A stretch of 64,000 bases of DNA from Paratinospora sagittata (GCA_035771175.1 CM069608.1:13854019-13918018); one strand, 5' to 3'; positions 9,153 to 21,683 are shown, counted from the first letter of the stretch. Numbers and translations are program-made. The notes: generated by a model not told the origin, from the sequence alone.

Positions 9153-10865
9153 CATAATTCTAGCATAAGAGGCTTGATGAAACCAAATATATATGGACTA
9201 ACCTAGGAAGTTGTTGAATTTGACGAATTGGCTCAATCAAAAGTTGTTGCCAAAAAAAATATATGTTGTCTCCACATATCACAAATGAAAAAAAAAATTA
9301 AAATAAAAAAAAACTTTAGTAACTCAGTATATACATGCAATATAACATAATATCATCCAAAGGGCGTAAAAAAGAAAAGTGAATAATAAAGCATTAAGAA
9401 ATGAAAGAAAGGTAAACTAATACTTGATTACAACAAAATGTGACTTTTAATAAGGATTATCTCATGGGTAAGTGACACATAATTTTATGCATAGAAAGAT
9501 CCCCTCCTCTTACCTCTTTTCCTTTTACAATTTTCAATAATAAAGCAAAGCATGAGAGTGATATAAAGTGAGAAGAATGTGGTAATGAAGGTATAAAGAC
9601 ATTGACGCACGACAATTTTATTTCACTTTTCAATGCCATTTAATAAATTCCTCAAATAAGTGAAAAAACTACATTTCACACTCTAAAACAAAGTAGTCGC
9701 TGAAAAGAATGATAAAAAATATTACAAAGCACCCATCATATACCGTCAACACAAATCAACTCATTTCTAACTAGTATTGCCACCTCCAAGAACACTAAAG
9801 AACAAGGAAAATGTCATCCCCTTAACATGTATTAGACAAATACACAATGGTTCATGAATTTTGTGCATCACAAATAGAAATTGAAGGAAGAAATTAATAT
9901 TCTTTCATCAATGAATTTGAATAATTTGCAACTCTCTCCCTCCCCTCTCTTTCCTTCTCCTAATTGTTAATTATCATTCAAACATGACATCTTTATTTTA
10001 AGGACCCAATGATTCCTCATTTCGTCAAGCTTTCAAACCAAATCTTATAAAGGACTAGCAAAAGACTCTATGTTCCACAAACCCATTTCACACCACATTA
10101 TGCCTAGATTTTAAGCAAAAACATACATTGAAACTTGCAACCCTTTGAAAACTCTGATCAAATCGATTTGCAAAAACCTAAACAAAACCAAAATAACAGT
10201 AAATAGAACGTCACTCGACACCATCAATGATTAGTAGAAAGAAAAATGAACTAAACAAACAATCATCCATAAGAACAAACCAAATTAAAATTAACAATAA
10301 TAAAAAAAATATTCAAATCAAGCAAGACGAGAGACTTGCAGGTGCTATACACGATCATATCAAAACCAAGAGACAAGTCTTCAAAAAGAAAATAATATTA
10401 ATAAAAGATAAAATAATCCTAAGGCTTCGAGAGGTTAAATAATTGAATCCTAGGGTTTCAAGAGATTAAAAGATATATTGACTTGGTATGAAATGTTAAG
10501 GTTTTTTATGAACACACCTCAAAATGATTCATGATATAATAAGATAATATCTATTTCCAAATGCAGGATATGACATGTAGTACATTATATAAAATTTGTC
10601 TAAAACTACTTAGAACCACAATAACATTGAATTAACTCTTTATAAAGAAAGTTAAGTGCATACCTTATGAGTAGAAATAACATAAATTTTCCCAAATAGC
10701 ATTGTCAACGAGAATAATTCTTTTTCCAAACCATCCACTATTAAATAAGAGTAAACCTAAAATAAAGAAATAGTAATAATATCTTAGTATCTCCAACCTC
10801 CAAACAAACAATGTAGAATAATTCATTCATAAGCAAAAAAATATATTGCAATGGAAGTAATATTA
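9153..10865. other. AT-rich stretch without recognised genes
   Basis: Base composition is strongly AT-rich with poly-A and poly-T runs. The few frames are short and of low complexity (for example 10227-10442, Lys/Asn/Ile-rich). It may be the interior of the CACTA-like element that begins at 5168, but no transposase motif was seen. Confidence 0.4.
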
Positions 10866-11635
10866 TGTAATACCCTAAGATAGCACAATATATATTTATA
10901 TATATATATATTTTGAACTTCGGGCCACTACTCGAACATTCAGGCACTTGCCCGGATGGTCAGGCAGGGTGCCCGAACCTTCGGGCAACCCGCCTGAACG
11001 CCTGAATGTTCGGGCATTTTTTTTTCTATAAAAGGAGGTACATCTGTACGTGAATCTAGGGCATTGTTCCTGAGGAGGGACGTACAATGAGAACCCGGGT
11101 TTACCTGGGGAGGGACATCTGTACATGAATCCAGGGCGTCGTTCCTGAGGAGGGACGTACAATGTGAACCCGGCTACTCCTGGGGAGGGACATCTGTATG
11201 TGAAATCAGGCGACGCACAATCATGGAACCAATACGAGACGGTGTCATGCATACATACATGTTGTATTGATTATGATGCTTTGATGTGTATTTATGATAT
11301 TTGATTATGAAGTTTCCTTTATTAATTGTCATACTCATGAACTATTTTACCCACTGGGCGAGTCGCTCACCACGTTGTTATCCAATTTTTCACAGGAAAT
11401 TAGGGTGGACTGGGTGCAGGTTTTTGGGCCTACATTTTTTGCTCCTTTGTTTATTCAGTGAGAATTTTGGGAGGATGTTCCCCAAACTATTTCCTGTACA
11501 AAAATATATTATGAAATTAATGAAATCAGACTTGTACTTAATTGTGTTCCTGCGCACTCGATTATTGTTATAATGCATTCGCGCCCCGTCCGTGAGTGTT
11601 CCGCCAATTTAGGCGCGTCCAGGCGGCGTGTGACA
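10866..11635 (+). mobile_element. LTR-like block (gypsy type), boundaries tentative
   Basis: It starts TGTAATACCC and ends GGCGTGTGACA, and contains a TATA-like TATAAAAGG at about 11027, an internal tandem repeat and a segment (11343-11390) with the 'CACTGGGCGAGTCGCTCACC' type wording common near the end of plant gypsy LTRs. No TSD or primer-binding site was found at the proposed ends, so it could be a truncated or decayed solo LTR. Confidence 0.5.
11041..11210 (+). repeat. 75-bp tandem repeat, about 2.3 copies
   Basis: CATCTGTACRTGAATC starts recur at 11041, 11116 and 11191, exactly 75 bp apart. Each unit includes CCTGAGGAGGGACGTACAAT and TGGGGAGGGA blocks. It lies just downstream of the TATA-like motif of the LTR-like block. 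Confidence 0.9.
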
Positions 11636-11859
11636 TTTAATTGTATTATAATGAATGGTCCACGACCCGCCCAAGTTCACCAATTAGGAGACGAAAAATT
11701 GATATTATATATATATATAACTTGTTGCTAATGAAAAATTTGGATTCATTGATCGCATAAACATTTAGAGAAAAAACATAAAATATTGTCCACCGGACAA
11801 GGCATAAATCTTAACAATGTTAGAAATATATTTTGTGTATTTCACAAGTTTTATCTTCT

Positions 11860-12760
11860 TTTCAGCAAGAAAATGGCCACAAGTGAATGAACGACTTTCA
11901 GTAGTTGGGAACCGATTCCTACCAGACTTACGGAACTGTCTAAACGGGAGGTTATGACTATGAGGAGTATCGACAATAGAGATCTCCACCTTCGTGCTAT
12001 CCTTCACGAAAAACTGGCAACGCTGGGGTGGTTGAATGTAACAAAAATTGAGGGTTATGTCTCCTTCAACTTGGTGAAGTATTTCTACGAAGCCATGAAT
12101 TGCGTGGGACTTCAAGAAGATGGGATCAGCCCTGTCTTGGAGACAACGGTTAGGTGAGCAAATATTTCTATCAACATCGAAATTATTTCTCGACTTTTGG
12201 AGATTTCGATTGGAGATAGAATCATTGACCCACACGAACCCCAGACAGTTGCAGAGATCGCTGAATCCAAGGAACAATTGTTCAATTCCCTCGCCAAAAA
12301 GCCGTACACCCAAATGACGTATGCCCACGTCCCAAACAATCTCCTTAAACCACCTCTTGCCGGCTTTGGGAAGATTGTATTCGGCAACATCTTGCCGAAA
12401 ATGGTGACTAGAGGATGTATGACAAGAGCTCAACTTCTTGTGCTATACTGCATAGAGAAGGGAATTAAAGTCTCTCTACCTCACATTATCATCTAGCAAA
12501 TGTTGCGAGTGATTCAAAATCCTTTAAAAAAATGAGCTCCTCGGCTATGGAGTCTTGATCATGAGGATGCTATACGAGGCAAACGTCAACACTTTTGATG
12601 TGTCTTCGAAACAGATCACTAATGCAACTACAACATCCTCTATCTTCAAAAGGTTCGTCTCAAGGGGAGGGGTGACTGACGAGGAGATATTCAGCACGAC
12701 TTTCGGGGGAAATAGCGAAAGAATTAGAGACAACAACGGACGTTGTTAACGAAAAAGTCG
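11860..12760 (+). pseudogene. Degenerate retroelement ORF, possibly 'putative plant transposon protein' type
   Basis: Two frames, 11954-12157 and 12197-12496, lie in the same phase and are separated by one stop. A frame shift near 12540 leads into 12555-12749. The joined reading shows a GWLNVTKIEGYVSFNLVKYF-like segment, a Tyr-Ala-His-Val-Pro segment and a basic hydrophobic stretch before an I-I-I end. This pattern resembles the N-terminal 'plant transposon protein' domain associated with Athila-like gypsy elements. The match is from memory of domain style only and no catalytic motif exists. Confidence 0.35.
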
Positions 12761-13530
12761 GCGCAAGATTCCTGTTAGGGAGGTACCAAATAATAAGTCA
12801 ATCCAGAACCCAACAACAGACCCAACCCCTAATAATGGTCAACCCGATCATTTATTCTCTAAGGATGATTTCTTTGCCAACCTGGGTCAACATCAAACAA
12901 ATCAAGATGGACAAGGAATTCTGCGAATCCACCTTCTGGAATCTCCTAAGACAAGGCAATATGACGTACAAAAGGTTTCCAACTGCTGAGGTACCGTATC
13001 AGCCAGTTCCACAAGTTCCTGTGAACCAATGGCAACCAAATTGTGCGGCACCAAACTTCAGAAGACAGGATATCCCAATGAGTCCATTGTTTCAAAACTT
13101 TTCGACTCAAGCATATCCAAACATCCAAGAAGTTCCAGTTAGGAAATTCCTGTACAATCAAACCAACTACCCTTCACCTTTGAGTCAACCATACGGCCAA
13201 TATTTTCCACCAATGCCTATAGCCTACCCTCAACCTATGGGACAGTCAACCATACGGCCAATACTTTCCACCAATGCCTATAGCCTACCCTCAACCTATG
13301 GGACAATCAACCTATCAACCATCGATGGGGCAATCGACTAACCCATTCAAGCAGTTAAATGTGATTGTATCTAGTATTGCTCGGATGGAGGAGACTCAAA
13401 ATGGGTTGCTAACCCGTATGCAAAACGTTGAAGAACAGCGAGCAACTTCTCAACGTTCTTCTAATAGTCTTTATTTACCTAGTAGGAGCTTTAGGAGGAG
13501 CAATAGTAGGCAGAAAAATCATGAATGATT
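12761..13530 (+). pseudogene. Pro/Gln/Tyr-rich retroelement ORF remnant with internal duplication
   Basis: The frame 12835-13341 and the overlapping 13274-13528 encode low-complexity Pro, Gln, Tyr and Asn-rich sequence, then a helical Met/Glu/Gln stretch (about 13340-13440). A block of about 59 bp at 13197-13255 is repeated in tandem at 13256-13313 (CCAATGCCTATAGCCTACCC occurs twice), and the repeat breaks the frame. It continues the reading direction of the preceding ORF and may be its C-terminal part. No known domain is visible. Confidence 0.35.
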
Positions 13531-14445
13531 ATTGGCATTGTAACTATTGTTTAAATGAATCAAATGTTTTGTTTAAGACTATCTTTGGTGGGCCGACTTA
13601 CAAGCATTCTTTCTTTTGTATCACTAACTTTAGAGTGGTATAGGACACAACAAAATTAGAAGATACTAAATAAAATGTGGAAGTAAGAAAACCCACAACC
13701 TTGTATGAAAAGAAACATTTGGGAAAAGTTGTATTACTAACATTATCACTAAGTTTACACGATATGAGACGAGTAAATTTAGACAATACTATTAGTGAAC
13801 TCCTCTCCCGTCAATGTTTTGTAGAGACCGTGTTCATACAACTTAACTTGGTTGAAACCCTTATTACCAAATTCATGTGGTATGGGACACACGAATTTGG
13901 ATAATAGTCGAAAAGACTAAGCGAAAGAGTTTGAATACATAAGATTGTGATAGAACATTAGATCAGGATATTTATCGAGGTAAATCTTAGAACCTTTATG
14001 ACTCATATGAATTTTCAAAGAAATATATATGTATGTTCACAAAAATCAGAACCAGAACATTTGAAATTCTTGCAAAGTTTTATACTTATTATATAAACAT
14101 TGTATCCTTGTTTTACACCATGGCCAAACATACGAGGCACATAAGATTCTTTGATTCCTCAACCAAAAAACCTTACACTATACTTAGAAAAATAAGTGGT
14201 TTTTTTATATTGCAGTACTCTCGAACTTGTTACTAAGAATATCATAACATTATACTTGGCTACAGTTCCTAAATCATGGTTTTATTTTCTCATTGCCAAT
14301 GAGAAAAATGCAAACCAGGAAGAGATGAAGGCCACGCACAGTCCATCCGGCAGAGGAGGCATCTCTTATAGTTCAAAATCAGGAACCCCCGCCTCCGAGG
14401 ACAGAGCAGACCACACATGACACTGCCACTACGTCTGGGTAAGCA
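13531..14445 (+). other. Probable 5' leader of a gypsy element
   Basis: No coding sequence is seen. TGGTATGGGACACAC at about 13879 and a related TGGTATAGGACACA at about 13636 resemble TGGTATGGGACACTTG at about 32637, in the leader of the family A gypsy element just before its gag. This suggests the segment is the leader of the decayed gypsy element that follows. Confidence 0.35.
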
Positions 14446-15610
14446 GTGCCACCTCAACCCACATCCTTTGCCATGCCTTCAAGTATGGAAGTCCTTTTCG
14501 CCGAATTTATCGAGGCAATGAAGGTAACTGTTCAGACGGTCATTCGTGAGACCGTGACCAATCAGGTTGTCACTGTTCAGGCACCTGTTAAATCTGGGTC
14601 AGAGACTCAAACCAACCAGATTACGAAGTATAAAAGGCTACAACCCCTTACTTTTTCTGGAACCATTGGTGCAGAGGAGGCGCAAAAATGGTTGGATGAG
14701 TCGAAGAAGGCTCTCGATGCTATGGGAGTTGACGAAGCTCGAAAGATTCCACTTGCATCCGACTAACTTGTTGGTGGAGCAAATGCATGGTGGATAACGG
14801 TGAAGGAAGACCCAAGAGTCAATGCCGCAGACATGACTTGGAAGCAGTTTGAGTCATTGTTCATCGATGAGTACTTCCCTAGTGTTGTGAAGAGGCAGAA
14901 GCGTCAGGAGTTCGCCAGGCTATACTAGGGCAGCATGACAATCAGAGAATATGCTGTCAGGTTCAAAAAATTATCGGTCTACTCTCTCTTCACCATCTCA
15001 ACGGAGCAAGATAAGATCGAGAAATTCTACAACGACCTTCGTCCTGACATCCGACAAGCCCTGTCAATCTTGGATCTCAAGATTTACAGGGAGGTCGTTG
15101 ACAATGCCATGAGCTTTGAGCGAGAAAAGATTGAGCAGGAGCAGAGAATGAATAGGGAAAAATGGCCTGCAACGTTTTCCCAACAGGGCTCGCAGCAAGG
15201 CAATAAGAAGAAGACCTACTATAATCAAAACCCAGCCCTCCCAGCCCCTGTTCAAAAGATTGAGGCTGCAGCACCTCCGGTTGAATCGTCTAACCCTAAC
15301 CATCAGGGTTTTCGCAATCAAGGCTGAGGAGGTCGTAATGGAAGGGGTGACCGTCGCAACGACAATGACAGGGGTGGTGGTCAGCACCACAATCAACATG
15401 GTCATCAAAACCAGCAACATGCGCCTTAGCAGCAGATAATGACTTGTTATAATTGTGGCCAGCAGGGCCATGTAAGAAATGCCTGCCCCTACCCTCAACA
15501 ACCGCGACAACCTATTCCCAGTGTTCTAGTCCAGCAAGCCCAACCTGCTGTGAATGCCCAACCCAGGCAGAACCAGCAGAACAGGCAGAACCAATGGCAA
15601 CGAAACTAGG
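14446..15610 (+). pseudogene. gypsy gag with zinc knuckle, broken
   Basis: The N-terminal part (14446-14766) ends at a TAA. The capsid-like core continues across further stops (TAG at 14926) into 14935-15327, with the usual EYAVRFKKLSVY and REVVDNAMSFER-type helices. A complete CCHC knuckle CYNCGQQGHVRNAC is at 15445-15486. Stops at 15325, 15427 and 15607 disrupt the Gln/Asn-rich linker. Gag would have formed the cytoplasmic virus-like particle. Confidence 0.75.
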
Positions 15611-16860
15611 GCAGAGCGTTTGCCATTGCTCAACAACCCCTCCAAGACAATAATGTAGTCAAAGATACATTTCCCTTATTCAATACAATGGTGCATATCT
15701 TGTTCGATTCGGGTGCTACACATTCCTTTATATCTTCTGCATTGGTAAAGCATTTAAGGTTGCATCTTAAACCCACAGATATCACAATCCATGTCACATC
15801 ACAAATCTTTTTGTCATGGATATTGAAGACTTTGACATCATCCTCGACATGGACTGGCTCGCACCTTTGAATCCAAAGATCGATTGTATGAAGAAGCAAG
15901 TTCAGTTATCCTTGCCTACTGGGGAGTTTGTCAAGATTCAGGGAACGAGGAAATGGATACACAACTCGACCATTGCACTTCTCAAGGCACAACTTCGAGC
16001 TCTATCCCTTGGTGATGACAATGAATCACCAGCACTATACCCTCTCGAAGTACATGATGTCCAGGTAACATTTGAATTTCTAACGATTTTTCTAAATGAC
16101 CTTCCTGGTCTACCTCCGATTAGGGAATTCAATTTTGAGATCAAACTCATACCTGGGACCGGGTCTATCTAAATTCCACCATACAGAATGTCCAACGTCG
16201 AGCTGGTTGAGTTGGAAAAGCGACTGAAGGATTTGGAGAGTAATGACTTCATTAGGAAAAGTTCATCATCCTGGGGCGCTCTAATTTTGTTTGTTCGCAA
16301 AAGGGATGGTTCGTTACGACTTTGCATCGACTATCGCAAGTTGAAAAACGTCACCATTAAGAACAGATAGTCGTTGCCCAATATCGATAACTTGTTTGAC
16401 CAACTTAGAGATGTCAGATAGTTCTCTAAGATTAATTTATGATCCGGTTATCATCAATTCAGGATCAGAGAGTCGGGCATTACTAAAATGGCTTTCAGAA
16501 CGGTTATTACGAGTTCTTGGTCATGTCGTTCGGTCTAACAAATGCACCTGTTGCGTTGATGGATTTGATGAACAACATCTTCAAGTTATATTTAGATCGA
16601 ATCGTGGTGGTCTTCGTGGATGATATCTTGATACATTCCTCAACCAAAAAAGACCATAAGATACATCTGAGGATTGTCCCCCAGACCTTGAGAAGCCACC
16701 AGTTGTATGCAAAGTTGAGTAAGTGCGAATTTTGGGCGAAACGAGTTAAATTCCTAGGCCATGTGGTTTTAGGCAAAGGTATTGAGGTAGATCCCTCTAA
16801 GGTTGAAGCGATTTTAAACTGGAAGCAACCTGCCACCGTTACTCAAATTTGAAGTTTTCT
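15611..16860 (+). pseudogene. gypsy protease and reverse transcriptase, broken
   Basis: The aspartic protease signature LFDSGATHSFIS is at about 15699-15735 and the flap-side DMDWLAP at about 15850. RT begins near 16170 with the PPYRMS-type step, then [17 protein letters not shown] (about 16312-16364). The active-site motif is FVDDIL at about 16612-16630. TAA at 16170, TAG at 16368, further stops near 16420-16440 and a frame change before 16517 prevent a continuous product. Confidence 0.75.
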
Positions 16861-18985
16861 TGGTTTGGCTGGCTACTATAAACATTTCATCAAGGATTTC
16901 TCAAAGATTACTGAACTTATGACCAAGCTCACTCGGAAAGACATACGATTCATTTGGAATCCCGCCTGTGAATCGTCATTTCAAGAATTGAAGAAGCGCC
17001 TCACGACAGCACTGGTACTAATTACTCCATGAAATGGAATTGAATTTTTACTATACACCGACGCCTCTCTTCAAGGCTTAGGTGCAGTACTAATGCAAGA
17101 AGGCCAAGTTGTTGCATATGCTTCGAGGCAACTGAAGATTCATGAAGGTAATTACCCAACGCATGACTTAGAACTTGCAGTTGTCATATTTGCACTAAAG
17201 TTTTGGCGTCATTACCTATACGGTGAACGGTTTGGGGTCTTCTTGGATCATAAGAGCCTCAAGTACATCTACACTCAGATAGACCTAAACCTCCGCCAAA
17301 GACGATGGTTGGAATTCTTGAAAGATTATGACTTTCAACTCCAGTACCATCCCGGTAAGGCCAATGTTGTCGCAGATGCCCTGAGTAGAAATCTTATGTT
17401 GCTTGCACTCTTAACTTCGAGATGGGAAAATTAGCTACAGAAATGGAGAACTTTAACTTACAACTGATCGAGGAGGGAGGAAGATCACGACTCTCTCAAT
17501 TATCAACCAACTATGAGCATATTAGAAAGATTTCAGCAGCTCAAGCCAATGACCCACCTATGTTAATGGAGAAACGAGAGCTTTTACTCAGTGGGCATGA
17601 CTTCCTCACTGGTCGCCCAGCGGGCAAGACCTTCCTCACTGGTCAGTCTCTGAAGATGGGATAGTTTTCTACAAAAAACGTCTCTGTCTGCTGAACGATC
17701 TTGATGTTCAGAAGGAAGTGCTCACTGAAATGCACTGTTTGAGGTTCGTTATGCATCTTTGGGGAGACAAGATGTACAAAGATGTCAAGTGATAATTCTG
17801 GTTTTCTGGATGAAAAAGGCTATTGCAGACTTCGTTGCTCGATGTCTTGTTTGCCAGCAAGTTAAGGCTGAACGTAGACTTCCCTCTGGGCTTCTCCAGC
17901 CTTTACCTATTGGGGAATGGAAGCGGAAAAATATTGCAATGGATTTTGTTATGGCATTGCCTCGAAATAATAAAGAACAAGGTGTTATCTGGGTTATCAT
18001 TGGCAGACTTACAAAGTCTGAACACTTTTTACCGATGAGGTTCACGGATAACCCCGCCAAGCTTGTTGAATTGTATGAAAGAGAGACTGTATGCCCCTAT
18101 GGCATACCACTCACGATCGTCTCTGGTCGAGACCCTCCATTCACATCAAAGTTTTGGCAGAGCTTCCAGAGTAACATGGGCTCCAAGATCACCATGAGCA
18201 CAACCTTTCACCCTCAGACCGGCGGGCAGTAAGAACGGTTGATACAAATTTTAGAGGATATGTTGCGATGCTGCATTTTGGACTTTCATGACGGATACGC
18301 AAAACACTTTCATTTGGCTAAGTTTTCATACAACAACAACTACCAAACTAGTATCGACATGGCACAGTACGAGGCTCTCTATGGTTGCCCTTGCAGATCT
18401 CTGGTCTGCTGGTTAGATATGGCAGATCGACCGCGGTTGGGTCCTGAACTAGTTCAAGAGACTTCTGAGAAGATCACACTAGTAAAGGAACGACTTCATG
18501 TAGCACACAGTCGACAGAAGAGCTATGCTGACAAGTGGAGACAACCTCTAGAATTTGATAAGGGGGACATGGTTTTTCTAAAAGTTCAGCCTACAAGAGT
18601 TGTCAAACGCTTTGGGATCAAAGGAAAGTTCTCATCACGGTATATCGGTCCCTTTCAGATCATTGAACGTATTGGCAAACTAACCTATCGTCTATCCCTT
18701 TCATCGTCCATGTCTAAGGTTCATGACGTTTTTCACGCATCTATGCTTCGAAAGTATCGTCCTGATCCTTCGCATATCATCCCTCTGGTCGAGGTTCAGG
18801 TTGAGGAAGGAAACAAGTATCAAGAGAGAGCGATACAGATTCTGGATAGAAAAACTCAAGAACTAAGGCGACGTAGCATACCATTTGTGAAAGTGCTTTG
18901 GGATCACCACAGAGTTGAGGAAGCAACATGGGAACTAGAAGAAACAATTAAATTGAAATACCCTAAATTGTTTTCTAGTCAATAA
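16861..18985 (+). pseudogene. gypsy RNase H, integrase and chromodomain-like C-terminus, broken
   Basis: RNase H shows YTDAS near 17055, and [11 protein letters not shown] and [12 protein letters not shown] in 17093-17434. Integrase has a zinc-binding CLVCQQVKAE, the first catalytic Asp in AMDFV, then a Gly (codon 18125-18127) where SDRDP normally has the second catalytic Asp. A TAA at 18230 replaces the Ser before the catalytic Glu. After it, 18239-18985 is open and ends with a chromodomain-like segment (AIQILDRK ... FVKVLWDHHRVEEATWE). Even if read through, the integrase would lack an active-site residue. Confidence 0.8.
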
Positions 18986-19010
18986 TTGATGATGTGATAC
19001 ATTGTATTTT

Positions 19011-19500
19011 TTCACTTATCAATAAAATGATGAAACTTTGTTTACAATATCTTAGTGCATCGTTTCACTTAAATAACTATGCAGATGTCTGAAAATAATA
19101 CCGATGGAGGTAGTAATGCACACACGCAATGACCTCTTTGGCAACCTGTGGTGACTCTTTCATGATCTGAGTCAAGCCACAACTACTTTGCATCACCAAC
19201 TCTATCGCCCCACAGACAGTGATCCTTATCGCCAGAGCGTGCATGGCTTTTTCGTAACAGTTTTGCCCGAAACAATCCTGTGCCCTCATCCTGGCAGGAT
19301 CTTCTACCAAAATTTCCAGGAGGTCAGATTCGAGCAACAACACAAAAAAGCATTCTGCCGCTAAACTTACCGCCCCTAAAACAATGCAACCTGCAGAGCC
19401 CTACACCACTATCTGTTAAGCAAAGGTCAGAACCATAGTAAACAATGTTCAATCACAATGACACCAAGTTTTTCAAACACAAATTGAAATCATAACTCTA
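19011..19500. other. Spacer, no assigned feature
   Basis: The segment lies between the gypsy remnant and a minus-strand copia relic. The 88-codon minus-strand frame at 19343-19077 has no motif I recognise, though by position it could be the decayed downstream part of the copia relic. Confidence 0.3.
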
Positions 19501-20500
19501 TCAAGCTAAAAACTAAAATTAAGTTATGTAGACTCCTAGGAACATAAAGTACGTCATGGAGATAAAGGATGCGTCCACAATGCAAGTCCAGCTGATAGGT
19601 GCCAATAGCTAGCACGTCGATGCTAGAATCATTTTCTATGTAGACCTTTCTACTCCCAACTAGTACATGATAGAACGCGACATAACCGACTCTGCTCCTC
19701 GTTATATGGTTTTTCTCTTAAGTCTACAAACTACAAGAAAAGAGAATGAGCAACTAAAACTTGACATGTAACAAACAGTTAAAGCGAAAGTCAGAGTGAG
19801 AAATTATATTCTTTGGCTCGGTGCACTCATGAGCGAAGTAGCCCAATTTCTAATACTTATAGCAAGTAAGCTTGGACTTGTCCTTCTTTGCCACCCTGTT
19901 TACCTCTCTTACGCCTCTTGTACAGCCTTTGGCTTCTAGGCACTGTCAGATCTCTTCTTGGAATGACCACGATTCTTAAAACTATTTCGGGAGCTTGTCA
20001 CAGTGACATAAGCAGAATAATCAACTTTAAAGCCTCTAGACGCTCAACTTCTAACTCCATATGACACAAAATATCCTCAAATGTGCGAACATTCTCGTTG
20101 TGCATCATGTTCTACTTTGTTTGCTCCCAAGAATGTGAAAAAAAAAATGTATAACTACCTGAACTTGTTGTTCATTAGTCAGATGGTGGCCAACAGGTTG
20201 AAGATTGCGGATCATAGATGACATCATTCTCAGATGTTGCTTCATAGAGTGGTTTTGCCTCTTTTAATAAGAGTCAAACTTCATTGTGAGACCACACAAC
20301 TTCACCAGAGAAGAACACCATATTTCTTCTTGATTGCCTCCCACATTTCAGAAGAAGTTTCATACTTCTTAAATTCACCAATGAGATCATTGTGCACGTT
20401 GCTTAACATAGTATAAAGTGCAGTACGATCATCTTTGAGCCATTTCTTATAAGTTTCTCGATATCGCCGGTGTAGTCAAGGCCTATAATTCCTGCATTAA
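19501..20500 (-). pseudogene. Ty1/copia gag-protease relic
   Basis: On the minus strand, from about 20480 downward, a UBN2-type copia gag core is readable (a TALYTMLSNVHNDLIGEFKK segment and SEMWEAIKKKYG). A decayed zinc knuckle follows at about 19870-19815, where CYKY-x-KLGYFAHEC has lost its second Cys. Then comes the post-protease segment at 19720-19540 (VGSRKVYIEN, DVLYVPRSLHNL). Many stops and frame changes are present. The order gag, knuckle, protease region on the minus strand is internally consistent. No LTRs were found for it. Confidence 0.65.
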
Positions 20501-20682
20501 TGTCACTAATAAATGACTTAATTGTGATTATATTATTTCTTAATAAAGATCATGATGGATCATCCCTTTCCTCGATATGTGTGTAGGTATTATGATGTGG
20601 ATGTTTTATGCTTAACCTACATTGTTGGAGGTTCCAATGGATGTGCATATCGTCTCGATAGTGATTGAGACAATTGTAGTCC

Positions 20683-21033
20683 CTCGGCCATGGCCGAAGG
20701 TCTAATTCTCTCGGTGTTGGTCGAGGATGTTTATGCTCCTAACCTTGGCCTAGGGGGTTTGTGCCCTCAGCCATGGCCAAGGGGTTTTGTGCACTCGGCC
20801 ATGGTCGAGGGGGTTTGTGCACTCAGCCATGGCCGAGTATCTTATGCCCTTGGCCATGGCCAAGGGGGTTTTTTCCCTCTGTCTTCACCAAAAGTTTTAT
20901 GCCCTCAGTCACGGCTGAGGAGGTTTGTGCCCTCGATCATGGTTGAGGTTGCATTCCCTCAACCATGGCTGAAGGCTTTGTGGTTTCATTGTGAGAGGGT
21001 GCCTTTGTAACCTTGACCTTGGGTGAGGGTTTT
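20683..21033 (+). repeat. 28-bp minisatellite with palindromic CTCGGCCATGGCCGAG core
   Basis: About 12 units are present, most of them 28 bp. Each has a self-complementary core around GGCCATGGCC (CTCAGCCATGGCCAAG, CTCGGCCATGGTCGAG and similar), separated by a GGGTTTTGTGC-like spacer. Some units decayed to 26-27 bp. The open frame running through it (20690-21010) reflects the repeat length and G/C-rich units, not a gene. Confidence 0.9.
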
Positions 21034-21678
21034 GTCAGCTTTTATCGTCGACGATGCTTCGATGGAGCAGTCACTTGCATCACTTTGATCGAGTTGCATG
21101 TCCATGGTTAGGTGTGTGTTTTGTTGGGCTTTTGATTATGACTTGCAAAGGTTGGTTTTGAGCTTACGAAAAGGGTCTTGCAACGACTTGAATCATGCAC
21201 TGGAAATGATTCAGTTTAGTAGAATTCTAGAGAAGAAATCTTTAGGTGTGAACATATGCAAGGGGCTAATCCAAGCACATAAAGAATCTTGTGTATTTCC
21301 CCTTACCTATTCAATCTTTTATTTGGGATATTTTCAATTAAGTTTAACAATCAACTTAATAAAAGAAAAAAGGATTTCTCATACATTACTATAATTACAC
21401 AAAAATTGCCAGACCCAATGTATTACCTCCTTTTTGAGTTCATACGTGAGCCAACGTCATCCAATCGATTGATCCAAAACCCATGAATAGGTCAAAGTTC
21501 ACCAAGCCCTATCACAAGTATAGACTGGTCAACAATCTTGAGGCTGATGTTTTGGGCATCAAAATTGAGCTAGAGACAAAGCACAAGTGCTCAACATGTT
21601 ATTGAGTTTTTTCTTTGATAAAACCACCTAACACTCACTCAAAAACATCGACAAGACAAATACAAGAAGTTGGCAACG
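21034..21678. other. Unassigned DNA flanking the copia insertion
   Basis: No gene is recognised. It becomes contiguous with 40330 onward when the copia element is removed at its TAGTT duplication. Confidence 0.3.
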
Positions 21679-21683
21679 TAGTT

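Larger units (their letters stand above)
14446..19010 (+). mobile_element. Decayed Ty3/gypsy chromovirus-type element (internal region)
   Basis: In order on the plus strand are gag, a zinc knuckle, protease, reverse transcriptase, RNase H, integrase and a chromodomain-like C-terminus, which is Ty3/gypsy order. At least ten stops and several frame changes interrupt it. No LTR pair or TSD could be assigned; the LTR-like block at 10866-11635 is too different in context to pair with confidence. Domain wording resembles the two better preserved chromoviruses in this window. Confidence 0.85.

Noticed and set aside
12112..12390. Minus-strand 92-codon ORF
   Set aside because: It overlaps the better supported plus-strand retroelement ORF and has no recognisable motif.
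17785..18060. Minus-strand ORFs antisense to gypsy and copia coding regions
   Set aside because: They mirror the plus-strand integrase or RT frames and show no domain of their own.
20690..21010. 106-codon open frame as a gene
   Set aside because: It is the translation of the 28-bp minisatellite; repeated units without stops give a long frame by chance.
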